22,426 nucleotides of DNA from Pseudomonadota bacterium (GTDB lineage: Bacteria > Pseudomonadota > Alphaproteobacteria > Micropepsales > Micropepsaceae), in the NCBI GenBank assembly GCA_021808875.1, contig JAKBAU010000017.1:1-22426 (forward strand), given 5' to 3'. The position numbers were made by a program, and so were the translations under genes. The notes under the pieces were generated by a model. It was not told the origin of the DNA. It was given only the letters and a program-made list of their open reading frames with translations, and did no database searches. Shown here piece after piece: positions 6,741 through 14,539 of this stretch. Positions within the stretch are counted from its first letter, which is position 1; every line of letters begins with the position of its first letter.

Positions 6741-7694
6741 TCATGCGGGCGCAGCAAGTGCAGGCATCCTGCTGGTAGCAAGACGCAGCACCTCGCGATA
6801 GCCGGGACGTATCTCCATCCTTGGTCCCAGTCCCTTGCTCAGCAGCAGCCGGTGAAGTTTCGGCAGATTATAGCATGGCACGTAGAACAATAGATGATGA
6901 TCGACGTGATAGTTGACCCAGTAGGGTGCAAAAAATGCCCGTGCCAGGATTCCAGCGTAAGTGGTGCGGGCATTGCGCATGATGTCATCATTGTCGGGCA
7001 CCATCGCATGCTCGGCGATATTGCGGATGCGGGTCACGACCTGCTGCCAGGTCAGTAAGGGCAGGAGCCAGAACATCAGGTAATATTGCGGCTTGCCAAC
7101 CGCGCTCAGGATGAGGAGCAGTACCAGGTTGGCGAGCAGCATCTTGGCCATGCGACGGCGAAAATGTAACCAGCGGGCACGGAGGCTCATCCCGGGCTTG
7201 CCGAGCGCGTTGCGAAATTGTGCCTTGCGCTGCTTGAACCCTGTCTGACCCGACAGGTCACGCCACAGCTTGCGCCGGAAGCTGGCTGCCGTAATGGGAA
7301 ATTTGGCCGACAGATGCAGATCCGGATCATCCGGCTGCTGGGTGCGGCGATGATGGATCATGTGATAATGGCGATAGGCAACTGTGTCGCTGAACACGGG
7401 CCAGGCGCAGAAAATCTGGCTGAGGCGATCGTTCAGCCAGCTGCTGGCAGTGAGCACGCCATGGGCGGCGTCATGCATGAGGATGGCGAGGCCAAGCTGA
7501 CGGCTGCCGATCACTACCACGGCGACAACGAAGGTCAGAGGATTGGGCCATGCTGCATAAAGCGTCATGGCTGCGGCGATCACCGCCCAAGCATGGATCA
7601 CGCACCAGATCCCTCTCACATTGGAACGGGACCGGATCTGTGCCAGTTCCTGGGGCGAAAAATACTCGGTAGGGACAAATCGGGTCAGAGCCAT
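6741..7694 (-). CDS. Membrane fatty acid desaturase family protein
   Basis: A 317-residue membrane protein with the three histidine boxes that hold the di-iron centre of membrane desaturases and hydroxylases: HDAAH at 74-78, HMIHH at 111-115 (preceded by His109) and HVDHH at 263-267. Hydrophobic segments lie near 30-72 and 185-215, placing the boxes on the cytoplasmic face. The family inserts double bonds into acyl chains or hydroxylates lipids; the exact substrate and position cannot be read here. Only one ATG is available at the N-terminus, with no clear ribosome site. The gene lies 31 bases after the MAPEG gene and 31 before the methyltransferase start, so the three are probably one transcript. 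Confidence 0.88.
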   Translation of the reverse strand: MALTRFVPTEYFSPQELAQIRSRSNVRGIWCVIHAWAVIAAAMTLYAAWPNPLTFVVAVVVIGSRQLGLAILMHDAAHGVLTASSWLNDRLSQIFCAWPVFSDTVAYRHYHMIHHRRTQQPDDPDLHLSAKFPITAASFRRKLWRDLSGQTGFKQRKAQFRNALGKPGMSLRARWLHFRRRMAKMLLANLVLLLILSAVGKPQYYLMFWLLPLLTWQQVVTRIRNIAEHAMVPDNDDIMRNARTTYAGILARAFFAPYWVNYHVDHHLLFYVPCYNLPKLHRLLLSKGLGPRMEIRPGYREVLRLATSRMPALAAPA

Positions 7695-7725
7695 GGGCAG
7701 ATGATAAGGCGGGCCAGAGGGCTTG

Positions 7726-8169
7726 TTAAGGCTTGCCCGGGAAAACCCCGGTGGCCTCGAGAATGAGCCAGGCCATCCAGAACTGGCAGATGATCTGGAC
7801 GGCGAAGAACATGAACCTGGCGTTGATGGCAGAGGCGGTACCCGAACTGATGTGGATCAGGGACTGAATGGCCCGGGCGGCGACGACGATGACCGCAAGA
7901 AGATTGAAGAGCGGATTGATGGCCCCGGCGGCCCAGCCGGTCAGCACGACGGCAGCAAAGATCGGCAGGTTTTCGATCGTGTTCATGTGTGCGCGATTGA
8001 GCCGCCAATAGCCCTCCGGTCCATGTGGCACGCCCGCGGTGAACTTGGTCACCGCGGTGCCCTTGGTCACCACCTGGTGAACACGTGCGGCAGCCACGGA
8101 AATCACCAGGAACATGGCCCAGAGTGCGTAAAGGGTGAGCGCGACAAGGGCGATGGGTGACGCGGACAT
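7726..8169 (-). CDS. MAPEG family membrane protein
   Basis: A 147-residue protein with four hydrophobic segments, matching the MAPEG fold (membrane-associated proteins in eicosanoid and glutathione metabolism). The loop RAHMNTIENLPIF (59-71) carries the conserved Asn-x-x-Glu-Asn-x-Pro signature. Eukaryotic members are glutathione transferases, peroxidases or lipid isomerases; bacterial members are mostly uncharacterised. Glutathione synthesis (gshA) is encoded 2 kb away but on the other strand, so the link is only suggestive. It is the first gene of the MAPEG-desaturase-methyltransferase set, which hints at membrane lipid or peroxide handling. The ribosome site is weak (AAGG about 10 bases upstream). 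Confidence 0.85.
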   Translation of the reverse strand: MSASPIALVALTLYALWAMFLVISVAAARVHQVVTKGTAVTKFTAGVPHGPEGYWRLNRAHMNTIENLPIFAAVVLTGWAAGAINPLFNLLAVIVVAARAIQSLIHISSGTASAINARFMFFAVQIICQFWMAWLILEATGVFPGKP

Positions 8170-8242
8170 GGGGCTGAGACCTTATCGATGGGACAATGGG
8201 AGGGGCGGACCCCGTGGACTGAAACCGCAAAAGAGCTGTGCT

Positions 8243-8277
8243 GACGGCGCGACTTTTTCTATCTGTTCTGCGCCGTC
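8243..8277. repeat. Inverted repeat between ubiA and the MAPEG gene
   Basis: GACGGCGC (8243-8250) and GCGCCGTC (8270-8277) are perfect 8-base arms around a 19-base loop, beginning 22 bases downstream of the ubiA stop. It could be a weak terminator or a 3'-end stabilising hairpin for ubiA. There is no strong T-tract after it on the minus strand, only a short TTTT several bases later. Confidence 0.35.
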
Positions 8278-8299
8278 TCCGTCAATTTGGCCAGCGGCC

Positions 8300-9244
8300 T
8301 CATAGCCGCCAAGTGGAAAGAACGAGGCAGAGGGCGATCAGGGCGCCGGCGTCCCGATTGGCGCGGAAGAGCATCAGGCAGCGCTGCGGCAATTCGGGTC
8401 TCAGACGCTTTACCTGCCAGAGAAAATGAAGGGCGACGAACAGCAAGAGCAGAACGAAGGTCCGGCCAAGGCCGGCCGCCGCTCCGGCGCCGGCCAGCAG
8501 CAGAAGGCTCATAAGGTAAAAACCGAACACCCAGCGTGGGGCGCCCGCGCCAAACAAGCGCGCAGTTGACTTTACCCCGATCAGCGCATCGTCCTCGATA
8601 TCCTGGCAGGCGTAGATGGTGTCATAGCCAAGGGTCCAGAACAGGCCGGCCATGTAGATCGCAACGGCTGCCGGGGTGATCGTCCCGCTGAGGGCAGCGC
8701 AGCCCATCAGAGCTCCCCAGTTGAAGGTGAGGCCAAGCCAGGCCTGAGGCCACCAAGTGATCCGCTTCATGAAGGGATAGGCGGCTACGAGCAGCAGCGA
8801 GGCGGTACCGATGAGCTCGGTGGTACGGTTAAATTGCAAAAGAACGGCAAGACCCACGCTCAGCTCGATGAGCAGAAACACTGTGGCAGCTTTGGCGCTG
8901 ACGGCGCCCGAGGGAATAGGGCGGCCCCGGGTGCGTGCTACTTTGGCATCAAAATCGCGGTCGACAATGTCGTTATAAGTGCAGCCGGCGCCACGCATTA
9001 CCAGCGTGCCCAGGGCGAAGAGGCCAAGCAGCCACCAATCATGGCCGGCAGCAAAGAGGGCGGCATGTCGTGCCGCTGCGCCCGCCGCCATGCCGAACAC
9101 ACAGGGCCAGAACAGCAGCCAGGCGCCGATCGGCCTGTCCAGGCGCATGAGCCGCAGATAGGGCTGGATTGAGGTCGGCGCGCTGTCCACAAGACGCAGC
9201 GGCAGGGAGTCTAGCGGCTTGGCGTGATGGGCAGTTTGGGGCAT
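8300..9244 (-). CDS. ubiA: 4-hydroxybenzoate polyprenyltransferase
   Basis: A 314-residue integral membrane prenyltransferase that attaches the polyprenyl tail to 4-hydroxybenzoate in ubiquinone synthesis, making the substrate for UbiD. Both aspartate-rich motifs that bind Mg-diphosphate are present: NDIVDRDFD at 91-99 and QDIEDDALIGVKSTA at 214-228. About eight or nine hydrophobic helices are visible. The frame opens at 9307, but the ATG at 9244 is strongly preferred because AGGAGG stands four bases upstream. The alternative adds 21 residues unlike the family. The gene is divergent from rsmE-gshA, a familiar alphaproteobacterial grouping. The tail length cannot be told from sequence. Confidence 0.94.
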   Translation of the reverse strand: MPQTAHHAKPLDSLPLRLVDSAPTSIQPYLRLMRLDRPIGAWLLFWPCVFGMAAGAAARHAALFAAGHDWWLLGLFALGTLVMRGAGCTYNDIVDRDFDAKVARTRGRPIPSGAVSAKAATVFLLIELSVGLAVLLQFNRTTELIGTASLLLVAAYPFMKRITWWPQAWLGLTFNWGALMGCAALSGTITPAAVAIYMAGLFWTLGYDTIYACQDIEDDALIGVKSTARLFGAGAPRWVFGFYLMSLLLLAGAGAAAGLGRTFVLLLLFVALHFLWQVKRLRPELPQRCLMLFRANRDAGALIALCLVLSTWRL

Positions 9245-9248
9245 CTCT

Positions 9249-9254
9249 CCTCCT
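9249..9254 (-). promoter_or_regulatory. Strong ribosome binding site that fixes the ubiA start
   Basis: The minus strand reads AGGAGG then AGAG then ATG, a near-perfect Shine-Dalgarno four bases before the codon at 9244. It rules out the longer frame opening at 9307. Confidence 0.8.
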
Positions 9255-9269
9255 GGCGCCGGCGCTGTG

Positions 9270-9464
9270 ATGGCCCGTCCCAGGCTCTTCTTTGCCTTAT
9301 TCGCCAACGAAGACCAAGCGGGTGGACAGGCCGGCTTATGTCAGGTGGTTCTTGATCTGCGGCCTTCCGGCAACGCCGGGGCAAGGCTGGTCAAGCCTCC
9401 GCGCATGGTGCACCACGAGTTGCTTGAACGATTTATGACTGCCGGGAGCGAGCCGCCGCCGTGA
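9270..9464 (+). pseudogene. Possible degraded 2'-5' RNA ligase (LigT/ThpR-like) N-terminal fragment, or chance frame
   Basis: A 64-codon frame whose first residues, MARPRLFFALFANED, resemble the opening beta-strand of LigT/ThpR-family RNA ligases and phosphodiesterases (commonly RLFFAL followed by an acidic turn). Further on, ARLVKPPRM resembles the stretch before the first catalytic HxT motif, but HxT itself is missing; the frame reads VHHELLERF and stops shortly after. No ribosome site precedes it, and the family is normally about 180 residues. It fills most of the 254-base gap between ubiA and rsmE. It could be the stump of a lost gene or coincidence. Confidence 0.2.
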
Positions 9465-9498
9465 TGTTGGGGCGAAGAAAAAAGGGACAACGAGACAA

Positions 9499-10257
9499 AT
9501 GGCGGATCTTACCTATCCCGGGGGCAGGCTGAGACTCTTTGTCGACGCCGCTCTAGCCGAGGGGGCACAGGTTGAAACCAGTCCGTCGCAAGCCCATTAC
9601 CTGGTCCACGTGATGCGAGCCAGGCTGGGCGACCAGATGGCACTTTTCAACGGCCGGGATGGAGAATGGCTGGCGCATCTTGCTGAATTCTCGCGCCGTC
9701 AGACGGTGCTTCGTTGCACCGAGCGCATCGCGCCGCAAACTGTCGTGCCGGACCTCTGGTTTGCCTTTGCGCCGGTCAAGAAGACTGCGGCCGAGTATGT
9801 GGTACAAAAGGCGACCGAACTGGGGGTACGCCGGCTCATTCCTGTAATCACCAGGCGCACCATCGTCCGCAAGGTCAATCCTGAGCGGCTTGCTGCGAAC
9901 GCGATCGAGGCTGCGGAGCAGTCCGGACGGCGTGAGGTGCCCGTGATTGCTGAGGTGCTCGCGCTGGAGGCGATGCTTGCGCGCTGGCCTCAGGAGCGGG
10001 CGCTCGTGTTTTGCGATGAAGCCGGAGATGCGCCACCGATTGCAGATGCGGTGATGGCGTTGCGTGGTCGTCCCAGTGGCGTTCTGATCGGGCCTGAAGG
10101 CGGGTTTGAGCCTACGGAGCGTGCGGCGATCAGGGCAAAGGGCTTTGCCTGTCCGGTATCGCTCGGGAGCCGAATCCTCAGAGCTGATACCGCCGGCCTG
10201 GCGGCCCTGGCAGTGTGGCAGGCAGTGGCTGGAGACTGGCGCGTGACAGGCGCGTGA
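9499..10257 (+). CDS. rsmE: 16S rRNA (uracil-1498 N3)-methyltransferase
   Basis: A 252-residue SPOUT-class methyltransferase that methylates U1498 in helix 44 of the assembled small ribosomal subunit. Conserved blocks are in the expected order: KATELGV at 104-110, EAAEQSGR at 137-144, IGPEGGF at 197-203 and LGSRILRADTA at 222-232. The last two form the trefoil knot that binds S-adenosylmethionine. An N-terminal PUA-like part with SQAHYLVHVMR (30-40) precedes it. The ATG at 9499 has only a distant AAGGGA, but no other start fits. gshA follows in the same direction after a 116-base gap. Confidence 0.94.
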   Translation: MADLTYPGGRLRLFVDAALAEGAQVETSPSQAHYLVHVMRARLGDQMALFNGRDGEWLAHLAEFSRRQTVLRCTERIAPQTVVPDLWFAFAPVKKTAAEYVVQKATELGVRRLIPVITRRTIVRKVNPERLAANAIEAAEQSGRREVPVIAEVLALEAMLARWPQERALVFCDEAGDAPPIADAVMALRGRPSGVLIGPEGGFEPTERAAIRAKGFACPVSLGSRILRADTAGLAALAVWQAVAGDWRVTGA

Positions 10258-10260
10258 CAG
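10239..10260 (+). repeat. 11-base tandem duplication at the rsmE stop
   Basis: GCGCGTGACAG occurs twice back to back (10239-10249, 10250-10260). The first copy is read in a different frame from the second, which supplies the rsmE stop codon TGA at 10255-10257. The duplication therefore probably sets the current C-terminal residues (VTGA) of the protein. Confidence 0.7.
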
Positions 10261-10360
10261 CAGGCGCGGCGTGGCTTGCGGCGCGACACGATCACGCCTA
10301 CATAGCGTTGGTCTGAACGGTGTATTCAGAATTTATAGGAATTCGGGGGCGGGGCCCCCT

Positions 10361-10366
10361 GGGAGG
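10361..10366 (+). promoter_or_regulatory. Ribosome binding site that fixes the gshA start
   Basis: GGGAGG lies seven bases before the ATG at 10374. The frame is also open from 10320, but that longer version would begin without a ribosome site and adds 18 residues not typical of the family. Confidence 0.75.
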
Positions 10367-10373
10367 CGATGTC

Positions 10374-11738
10374 ATGTCGATACCGCAGTCGGCGGGCGGT
10401 CCAATCGCCTCACGTGATGATCTGGTGAGTTACCTCGAGCAGGGCTGCAAAGCGCCCAGCGCGTGGCGGATCGGAACTGAGCACGAAAAGTTCGTGTACG
10501 ATCCGGCAAGTCTGAAGCCGGTCAGCTATGAGGGTCGGCCGGGCATTCGGGAGCTGCTCGAAGGCATGCGGCGCTTCGGCTGGGAGCCGCTGCGTGAAGG
10601 AGACAATATCATTGGCCTTGTGCAGAACGAGGCCTCCATCAGCTTGGAGCCGGGAGGCCAGTTTGAGCTTTCCGGTGCGCCGCTGCGAAATATCCATGAA
10701 ACCTGTGCTGAGGTGAACACTCACCTTGTACAGATCCGCGAAGTGGCCGCCGAGCAGGGGCTTGGGATGTTAGGTCTGGGCTTTGCACCCAACTGGCGGC
10801 TGGACGAGGTGCCACAGATGCCCAAGGGGCGCTATGGCATCATGCGGCGTTATATGCCGCGGGTTGGAGGCTATGGCCTTGAGATGATGTTCCGCACCTG
10901 CACTGTGCAGGTCAATCTCGACTTTTCTTCTGAAGCGGACATGGTCAAGAAATTCCGGGTTGGTCTTGCGCTGCAGCCTGTCGCGACCGCACTCTTTGCC
11001 AATTCTCCCTTCCGCGAAGGACGGCCGAACGGCTTTGTTTCCTATCGCAGCCATATCTGGACTGATGTCGACAATGCACGGGCCGGGGTGCTGCCATTTG
11101 TCTTCGAGGACGGTATGGGCTTCGAACGCTACGCCGATTATGCGCTCGACGTGCCGATGTATTTTGTCTATCGCGATGGCAACTATATCGATGTTGCGGG
11201 TAAGAGTTTCCGTGATTTTCTGGACGGGCGGATCCCCGAGCTCAAAGGCATTCAGCCGATGCTCTCCGACTGGGCTGATCATTTGACGACGATCTTTCCT
11301 GAAGTGCGTCTCAAGCGCTTTCTGGAAATGCGCGGCGCAGATGGCGGCTCCTGGCAACGCATCTGCGCGCTGCCCGCCCTTTGGACCGGAATCTATTACG
11401 ACCAAACCGCCCTTGATGCGGCTTGGGATATGGTAAAGGACTGGACCACTGAAGAGCGTCAGGCTTTGCGCGATGCCGTTCCGCGGCAGGGGTTTGCTAC
11501 ACCGTTCCGTGGCAGCAATGTGCTGACCCTGGCGCGCAGGATGATCGAGATTTCAAGCGAGGGTCTGAAGCGCCGGGCATCTACCGATGCTGCGGGGGTG
11601 AGTGAGGACGGTTTTCTCAACTCTTTGCGCGTGCAGGTCGATCGTGGCTATAGCCGAGCCGAAGAACTGCTGCAGCGCTATCAGCAGAATTGGCGCGGCG
11701 ACATGCGCCCGTTGTTTACGGAATACAACTTTCTTTGA
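10374..11738 (+). CDS. gshA: Glutamate-cysteine ligase, plant/alphaproteobacterial type
   Basis: A 454-residue ATP-dependent ligase that joins glutamate and cysteine, the first step of glutathione synthesis. It belongs to the plant/alphaproteobacterial class of GCL, not the E. coli class. Signatures are IGTEHEKF (33-40), with metal-binding glutamates, and SLEPGGQFELSG (90-101). A later MFRTCTVQVNLDF block and the C-terminal TEYNFL are also familiar from the class. Plant homologues are redox-controlled by disulfides. A few cysteines are present here, but I cannot assign such bonds. gshB is not in the window. The downstream neighbour is convergent, and I see no clear intrinsic terminator between them. 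Confidence 0.94.
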   Translation: MSIPQSAGGPIASRDDLVSYLEQGCKAPSAWRIGTEHEKFVYDPASLKPVSYEGRPGIRELLEGMRRFGWEPLREGDNIIGLVQNEASISLEPGGQFELSGAPLRNIHETCAEVNTHLVQIREVAAEQGLGMLGLGFAPNWRLDEVPQMPKGRYGIMRRYMPRVGGYGLEMMFRTCTVQVNLDFSSEADMVKKFRVGLALQPVATALFANSPFREGRPNGFVSYRSHIWTDVDNARAGVLPFVFEDGMGFERYADYALDVPMYFVYRDGNYIDVAGKSFRDFLDGRIPELKGIQPMLSDWADHLTTIFPEVRLKRFLEMRGADGGSWQRICALPALWTGIYYDQTALDAAWDMVKDWTTEERQALRDAVPRQGFATPFRGSNVLTLARRMIEISSEGLKRRASTDAAGVSEDGFLNSLRVQVDRGYSRAEELLQRYQQNWRGDMRPLFTEYNFL

Positions 11739-11768
11739 TGCCCTGCGTGACGCGTGGTCTTTGAGGCG

Positions 11769-11960
11769 CTAGCGTCCGCGTGCGGCGTAGGTAAGAATGA
11801 GCAGAGCGCCGATGGTTAGCGCCACGCCATACCATGCCCATGCGGTCTGACGCAGCATGAAGCTGGATGACGGCCACATCACGTAGCCGGTGCCCTGACC
11901 GATCCACAGCAGTCCGGTGGCCAGAGCAAACAGTCCAACGACAATCAACAGCAGGCGCAT
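11769..11960 (-). CDS. Small two-helix membrane protein, conserved hypothetical
   Basis: A 63-residue protein made almost entirely of two hydrophobic helices (about 2-24 and 40-58) joined by a short loop with SSSFMLRQTAWAWYG. Similar small proteins beginning MRLLLIVVG and carrying SFM-x-x-QxxWA in the loop are common in alphaproteobacteria as I recall, without assigned function. GGGGAG about seven bases upstream supports the start. It follows pirin by 41 bases on the minus strand and may be cotranscribed. No function is proposed. Confidence 0.75.
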   Translation of the reverse strand: MRLLLIVVGLFALATGLLWIGQGTGYVMWPSSSFMLRQTAWAWYGVALTIGALLILTYAARGR

Positions 11961-12001
11961 GAAATTCTCCCCGAGCCAATTGCAGCGGGTAGCCTAGCAC
12001 A

Positions 12002-12859
12002 TTAATCGGGCAGGGGAATGCACTCGTCGTCGCCTGGAATGCGTCCGATACGCATCAGCCGCCAATCTGTTTTGGCCTGCTCGATACGCTCCGTAGAGCT
12101 CGCCACAAAGTTCCACCAAAGATGTCGTGGCCCATCGAGGGGGGCGCCGCCAAACACCAGCGTGCGCGCAGGTTCATGGGCTTTGATGACGACCTGGTCG
12201 TCTGGAGCAAAGACAACGAGGGCGCCCCCGCCAAAGCTCTGGTCGTCGACCGCAACCGTGCCCGATACGACATACATGGCCCGTTCCTGGTGCTCGTGCC
12301 CCAGGGCAAAGCTGCTATCCTGAGCAAATTTAATATCCGCGTAAAATAACGGAGAGAGTACGCGCACCGGGGCGATGAGGCCAAAGCCATGGCCCGCGAG
12401 CAGGCGAAGGTGAGTCCCCGGGCCGGTGATCACGGGCAGAGTCTCGCTTGCGGCGTGTTCAAAGCTCGGTTCGATCATCTCATCAGATCTGGGCAAGGCG
12501 ACCCAGCTCTGAACTCCGTGCATGCGATGGCCGGCTGCGCGCATCTGCGGGGAGGTGCGTTCGGAATGTACAATACCCCGTCCCGCGGTCATCCAGTTGA
12601 CGGCACCGGGTCTGATTTCCTGCACCGACCCCAGGCTGTCGCGGTGTACCTGGCCGCCGTCAAAGAGATAGGTGACCGTACAAAGACCAATATGGGGGTG
12701 GGGACGCACATCAAGCCCATGTCCTGGTGGTAGATCGACGGGACCAAATGCGTCGAAGAAGACGAAGGGACCTACGCTACGTGCCGCGAGGCTAGGCAGC
12801 AGTCGGTCTACTGAAAAACCAGGACTGATTTGACGTTGGTGGCCTTCAATGAGCCTCAT
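12002..12859 (-). CDS. Pirin family protein
   Basis: A 285-residue bicupin. The N-terminal cupin has the iron site: RPHPHIG gives His54 and His56, and GRGIVHSER gives His98 and Glu100, matching the His-His-His-Glu set of human pirin. Also typical are HRDSLGS (72-78) and PGAVNWMTAGRG (84-95). Bacterial pirins include quercetin dioxygenases and stress- or metabolism-linked regulators, so the role here is open. It starts 12 bases after the stop of the aldo/keto reductase gene, implying one transcript; its own ribosome site is weak, consistent with translational coupling. Confidence 0.9.
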   Translation of the reverse strand: MRLIEGHQRQISPGFSVDRLLPSLAARSVGPFVFFDAFGPVDLPPGHGLDVRPHPHIGLCTVTYLFDGGQVHRDSLGSVQEIRPGAVNWMTAGRGIVHSERTSPQMRAAGHRMHGVQSWVALPRSDEMIEPSFEHAASETLPVITGPGTHLRLLAGHGFGLIAPVRVLSPLFYADIKFAQDSSFALGHEHQERAMYVVSGTVAVDDQSFGGGALVVFAPDDQVVIKAHEPARTLVFGGAPLDGPRHLWWNFVASSTERIEQAKTDWRLMRIGRIPGDDECIPLPD

Positions 12860-12871
12860 GGCGGTTTCTCG

Positions 12872-13906
12872 TCAGCGCGGGCCTGGTACGCGTTCGGAGC
12901 TCTGGCGTGCCAGCATCCAGCCTGGATACTCAGCAGGAAGGGTGCTGACGTCATCCAGCCGTGTGATTTCATCCTGCGTAAGCTCAAGCTCGCCGGCGGC
13001 CAAATTGTCATTCAGCTGTTCTTCGGTTTTGGCACCAATGATCACGCTCGTGACAAACGGCTTGGCCAGAACCCAGGCCAGAGCGACGCGGGCGACAGAG
13101 ACGGCATGGGCTGCAGCGACCTCTCGCATCGCCGCGATGCAGCGGAATGCACGGTCCTTGTCGACGGGGGGGAAATCAAACTGGGTGCGCCTGGCACCCT
13201 CCGGTCCTGTGCTACCGGCACTGAACTTGCCTGACAGGAGGCCGCCCGCCAACGGACTCCAGACAAGCAAGCCCATTTTTTGATCGGCCAGCATTGGCGC
13301 GATTTCACGCTCAAGATCACGACCGGCGATCGAGTAGTACGCCTGTAGGGTTTCGAGCCGGGCAAGTCCCCTGTGGCGAGCAAACTCATTGGCCTTGACG
13401 ATCTTCCAGGCCTGCCAGTTGGAAACTGCTGCATATCGCACGAGACCGCGGCGGACGAGATCATCAAGCGCGCTCATGGTCTCTTCCACCGGAGTAATGG
13501 GATCGTTCGCGTGGATCTGATAGAGGTCGATGTAATTGGTTTTTAGCCGTTCAAGGCTACGCTCGACGGCATCGAGGATGTGCCCCCTGGAGGCGCCAAT
13601 GTCGTTTACACCCCGTCCGACGCGTCCGTAGCATTTGGTGGCGAGCACGATATCGGAGCGTTTGAGACCGAGATCCTTGAAGGCCTGTCCGACCATCTGT
13701 TCGGAACGGCCCTCGGAATAGACGTCGGCAGTATCCAGAAAATTGACGCCCGCCTCGAGGGCGCGCCCAATCAGTTTGGTTGCGCTTGGCTGCTCGAGAT
13801 TGCCCACCATTTTCCACAAACCTTGACCGCCAAAGGTCATAGTGCCCAAGCAGATGCTGGAGACGTAAAGTCCGGTGTTGCCAAGCTGATTGTAACGCAT
13901 GATCAC
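12872..13906 (-). CDS. Aldo/keto reductase
   Basis: A 344-residue NADPH-dependent oxidoreductase of the (beta/alpha)8 aldo/keto reductase superfamily. The catalytic tetrad is visible as Asp58 and Tyr63 (FLDTADVYSEGRSE), Lys91 (LATKCYGR) and His132 (YQIHAND). The nucleotide-binding end is seen in WSPLAGGLLSGK and VIIGAKTEEQLNDNL. Closest in type to the general stress/YhdN or potassium-channel-beta-like group; the substrate cannot be predicted. Start 13906 is preferred over the in-frame ATG at 13900 because GGGGGA lies about six bases before it. Pirin follows in the same transcript, suggesting a shared role in oxidative or electrophile stress, which is inference. Confidence 0.92.
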   Translation of the reverse strand: MIMRYNQLGNTGLYVSSICLGTMTFGGQGLWKMVGNLEQPSATKLIGRALEAGVNFLDTADVYSEGRSEQMVGQAFKDLGLKRSDIVLATKCYGRVGRGVNDIGASRGHILDAVERSLERLKTNYIDLYQIHANDPITPVEETMSALDDLVRRGLVRYAAVSNWQAWKIVKANEFARHRGLARLETLQAYYSIAGRDLEREIAPMLADQKMGLLVWSPLAGGLLSGKFSAGSTGPEGARRTQFDFPPVDKDRAFRCIAAMREVAAAHAVSVARVALAWVLAKPFVTSVIIGAKTEEQLNDNLAAGELELTQDEITRLDDVSTLPAEYPGWMLARQSSERVPGPR

Positions 13907-14170
13907 ATTCCCCCAACGGCGCGTTTGCGCTGTGCTCTTGGTGCGAGAATACCGCCGCAGGCTGCCATGTTCCAGCCTTAGATGCGTACATGCCGCCGCT
14001 CTGCAAGATGGGTGCAGGGCGCGGTGGCGCTGTCATAGTGCGGGCCTGTTGCGCGCGATACCGTCCGGTGTATGGATGTTGGGCCGGGATCGACGCTGCG
14101 CTGAGAGTCCGCGGGCCGTTCCCCGTGGCCATTGCCATTGGCTGGGCGGTTTCGGGCCGGCATCGCTGAC
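13907..14170. other. Gap without a recognisable gene
   Basis: This 264-base stretch lies between the DUF952 stop and the aldo/keto reductase start, both on the minus strand. Frames on either strand give low-complexity arginine- and proline-rich translations with no family resemblance. It presumably holds the promoter of the aldo/keto reductase-pirin unit. No tRNA or clear hairpin terminator was seen. Confidence 0.5.
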
Positions 14171-14515
14171 TTATCCGCGAACAGATTCCGGAAGAATGAA
14201 GCCTCCGTTGACATCGCGCGTAATCGGGGCCACGTGAACCACCGCGGAAAGTGGCAGTGGACCGTAAAGATGAGGAAACAGAGCGCCGTCACGCGATGGT
14301 TCCCACTTGAGGCTAGGGCCAAGGCTATCAGTCGCAACAGCGACCAGTACAAGATCTGTTGCCGTCGCGTACCATTTCCGCAGTGTGCCGAGGAGCTGAG
14401 GTCCGGTGGAAAAATGCAGGAATCCATCCTGCCGGTCTTTGTCTGAGCCGTCGAAATGTCCGCGTTGCGCGGCTTCGTGCCACGCGAGCTCATGACAGAT
14501 CTTGAAAATCAGCAT
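14171..14515 (-). CDS. DUF952 family protein
   Basis: A 114-residue protein matching the DUF952 family along its whole length. Recognisable blocks are IFKICHELAWHEA (3-15), DGFLHFSTGPQL (30-41), LVLVAVATDSLG, KWEPSRDGALFPHLYGPLPL at about 70-89 and GFILPE near the end. The family is cytoplasmic and uncharacterised; its fold is thought to be related to ADP-ribosyltransferase-like proteins, but I would not assign activity. It lies 24 bases after tldD in the same direction and is probably cotranscribed. A long overlapping minus-strand frame here is a shadow of this gene. Confidence 0.87.
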   Translation of the reverse strand: MLIFKICHELAWHEAAQRGHFDGSDKDRQDGFLHFSTGPQLLGTLRKWYATATDLVLVAVATDSLGPSLKWEPSRDGALFPHLYGPLPLSAVVHVAPITRDVNGGFILPESVRG

Positions 14516-14539
14516 GCCGAGATCCCTGACGCAGGCGGC

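Noticed and set aside
13978..14493. A 171-codon minus-strand frame overlapping DUF952
   Set aside because: The overlapping frame at 14171-14515 matches DUF952 along its whole length; this one matches nothing.
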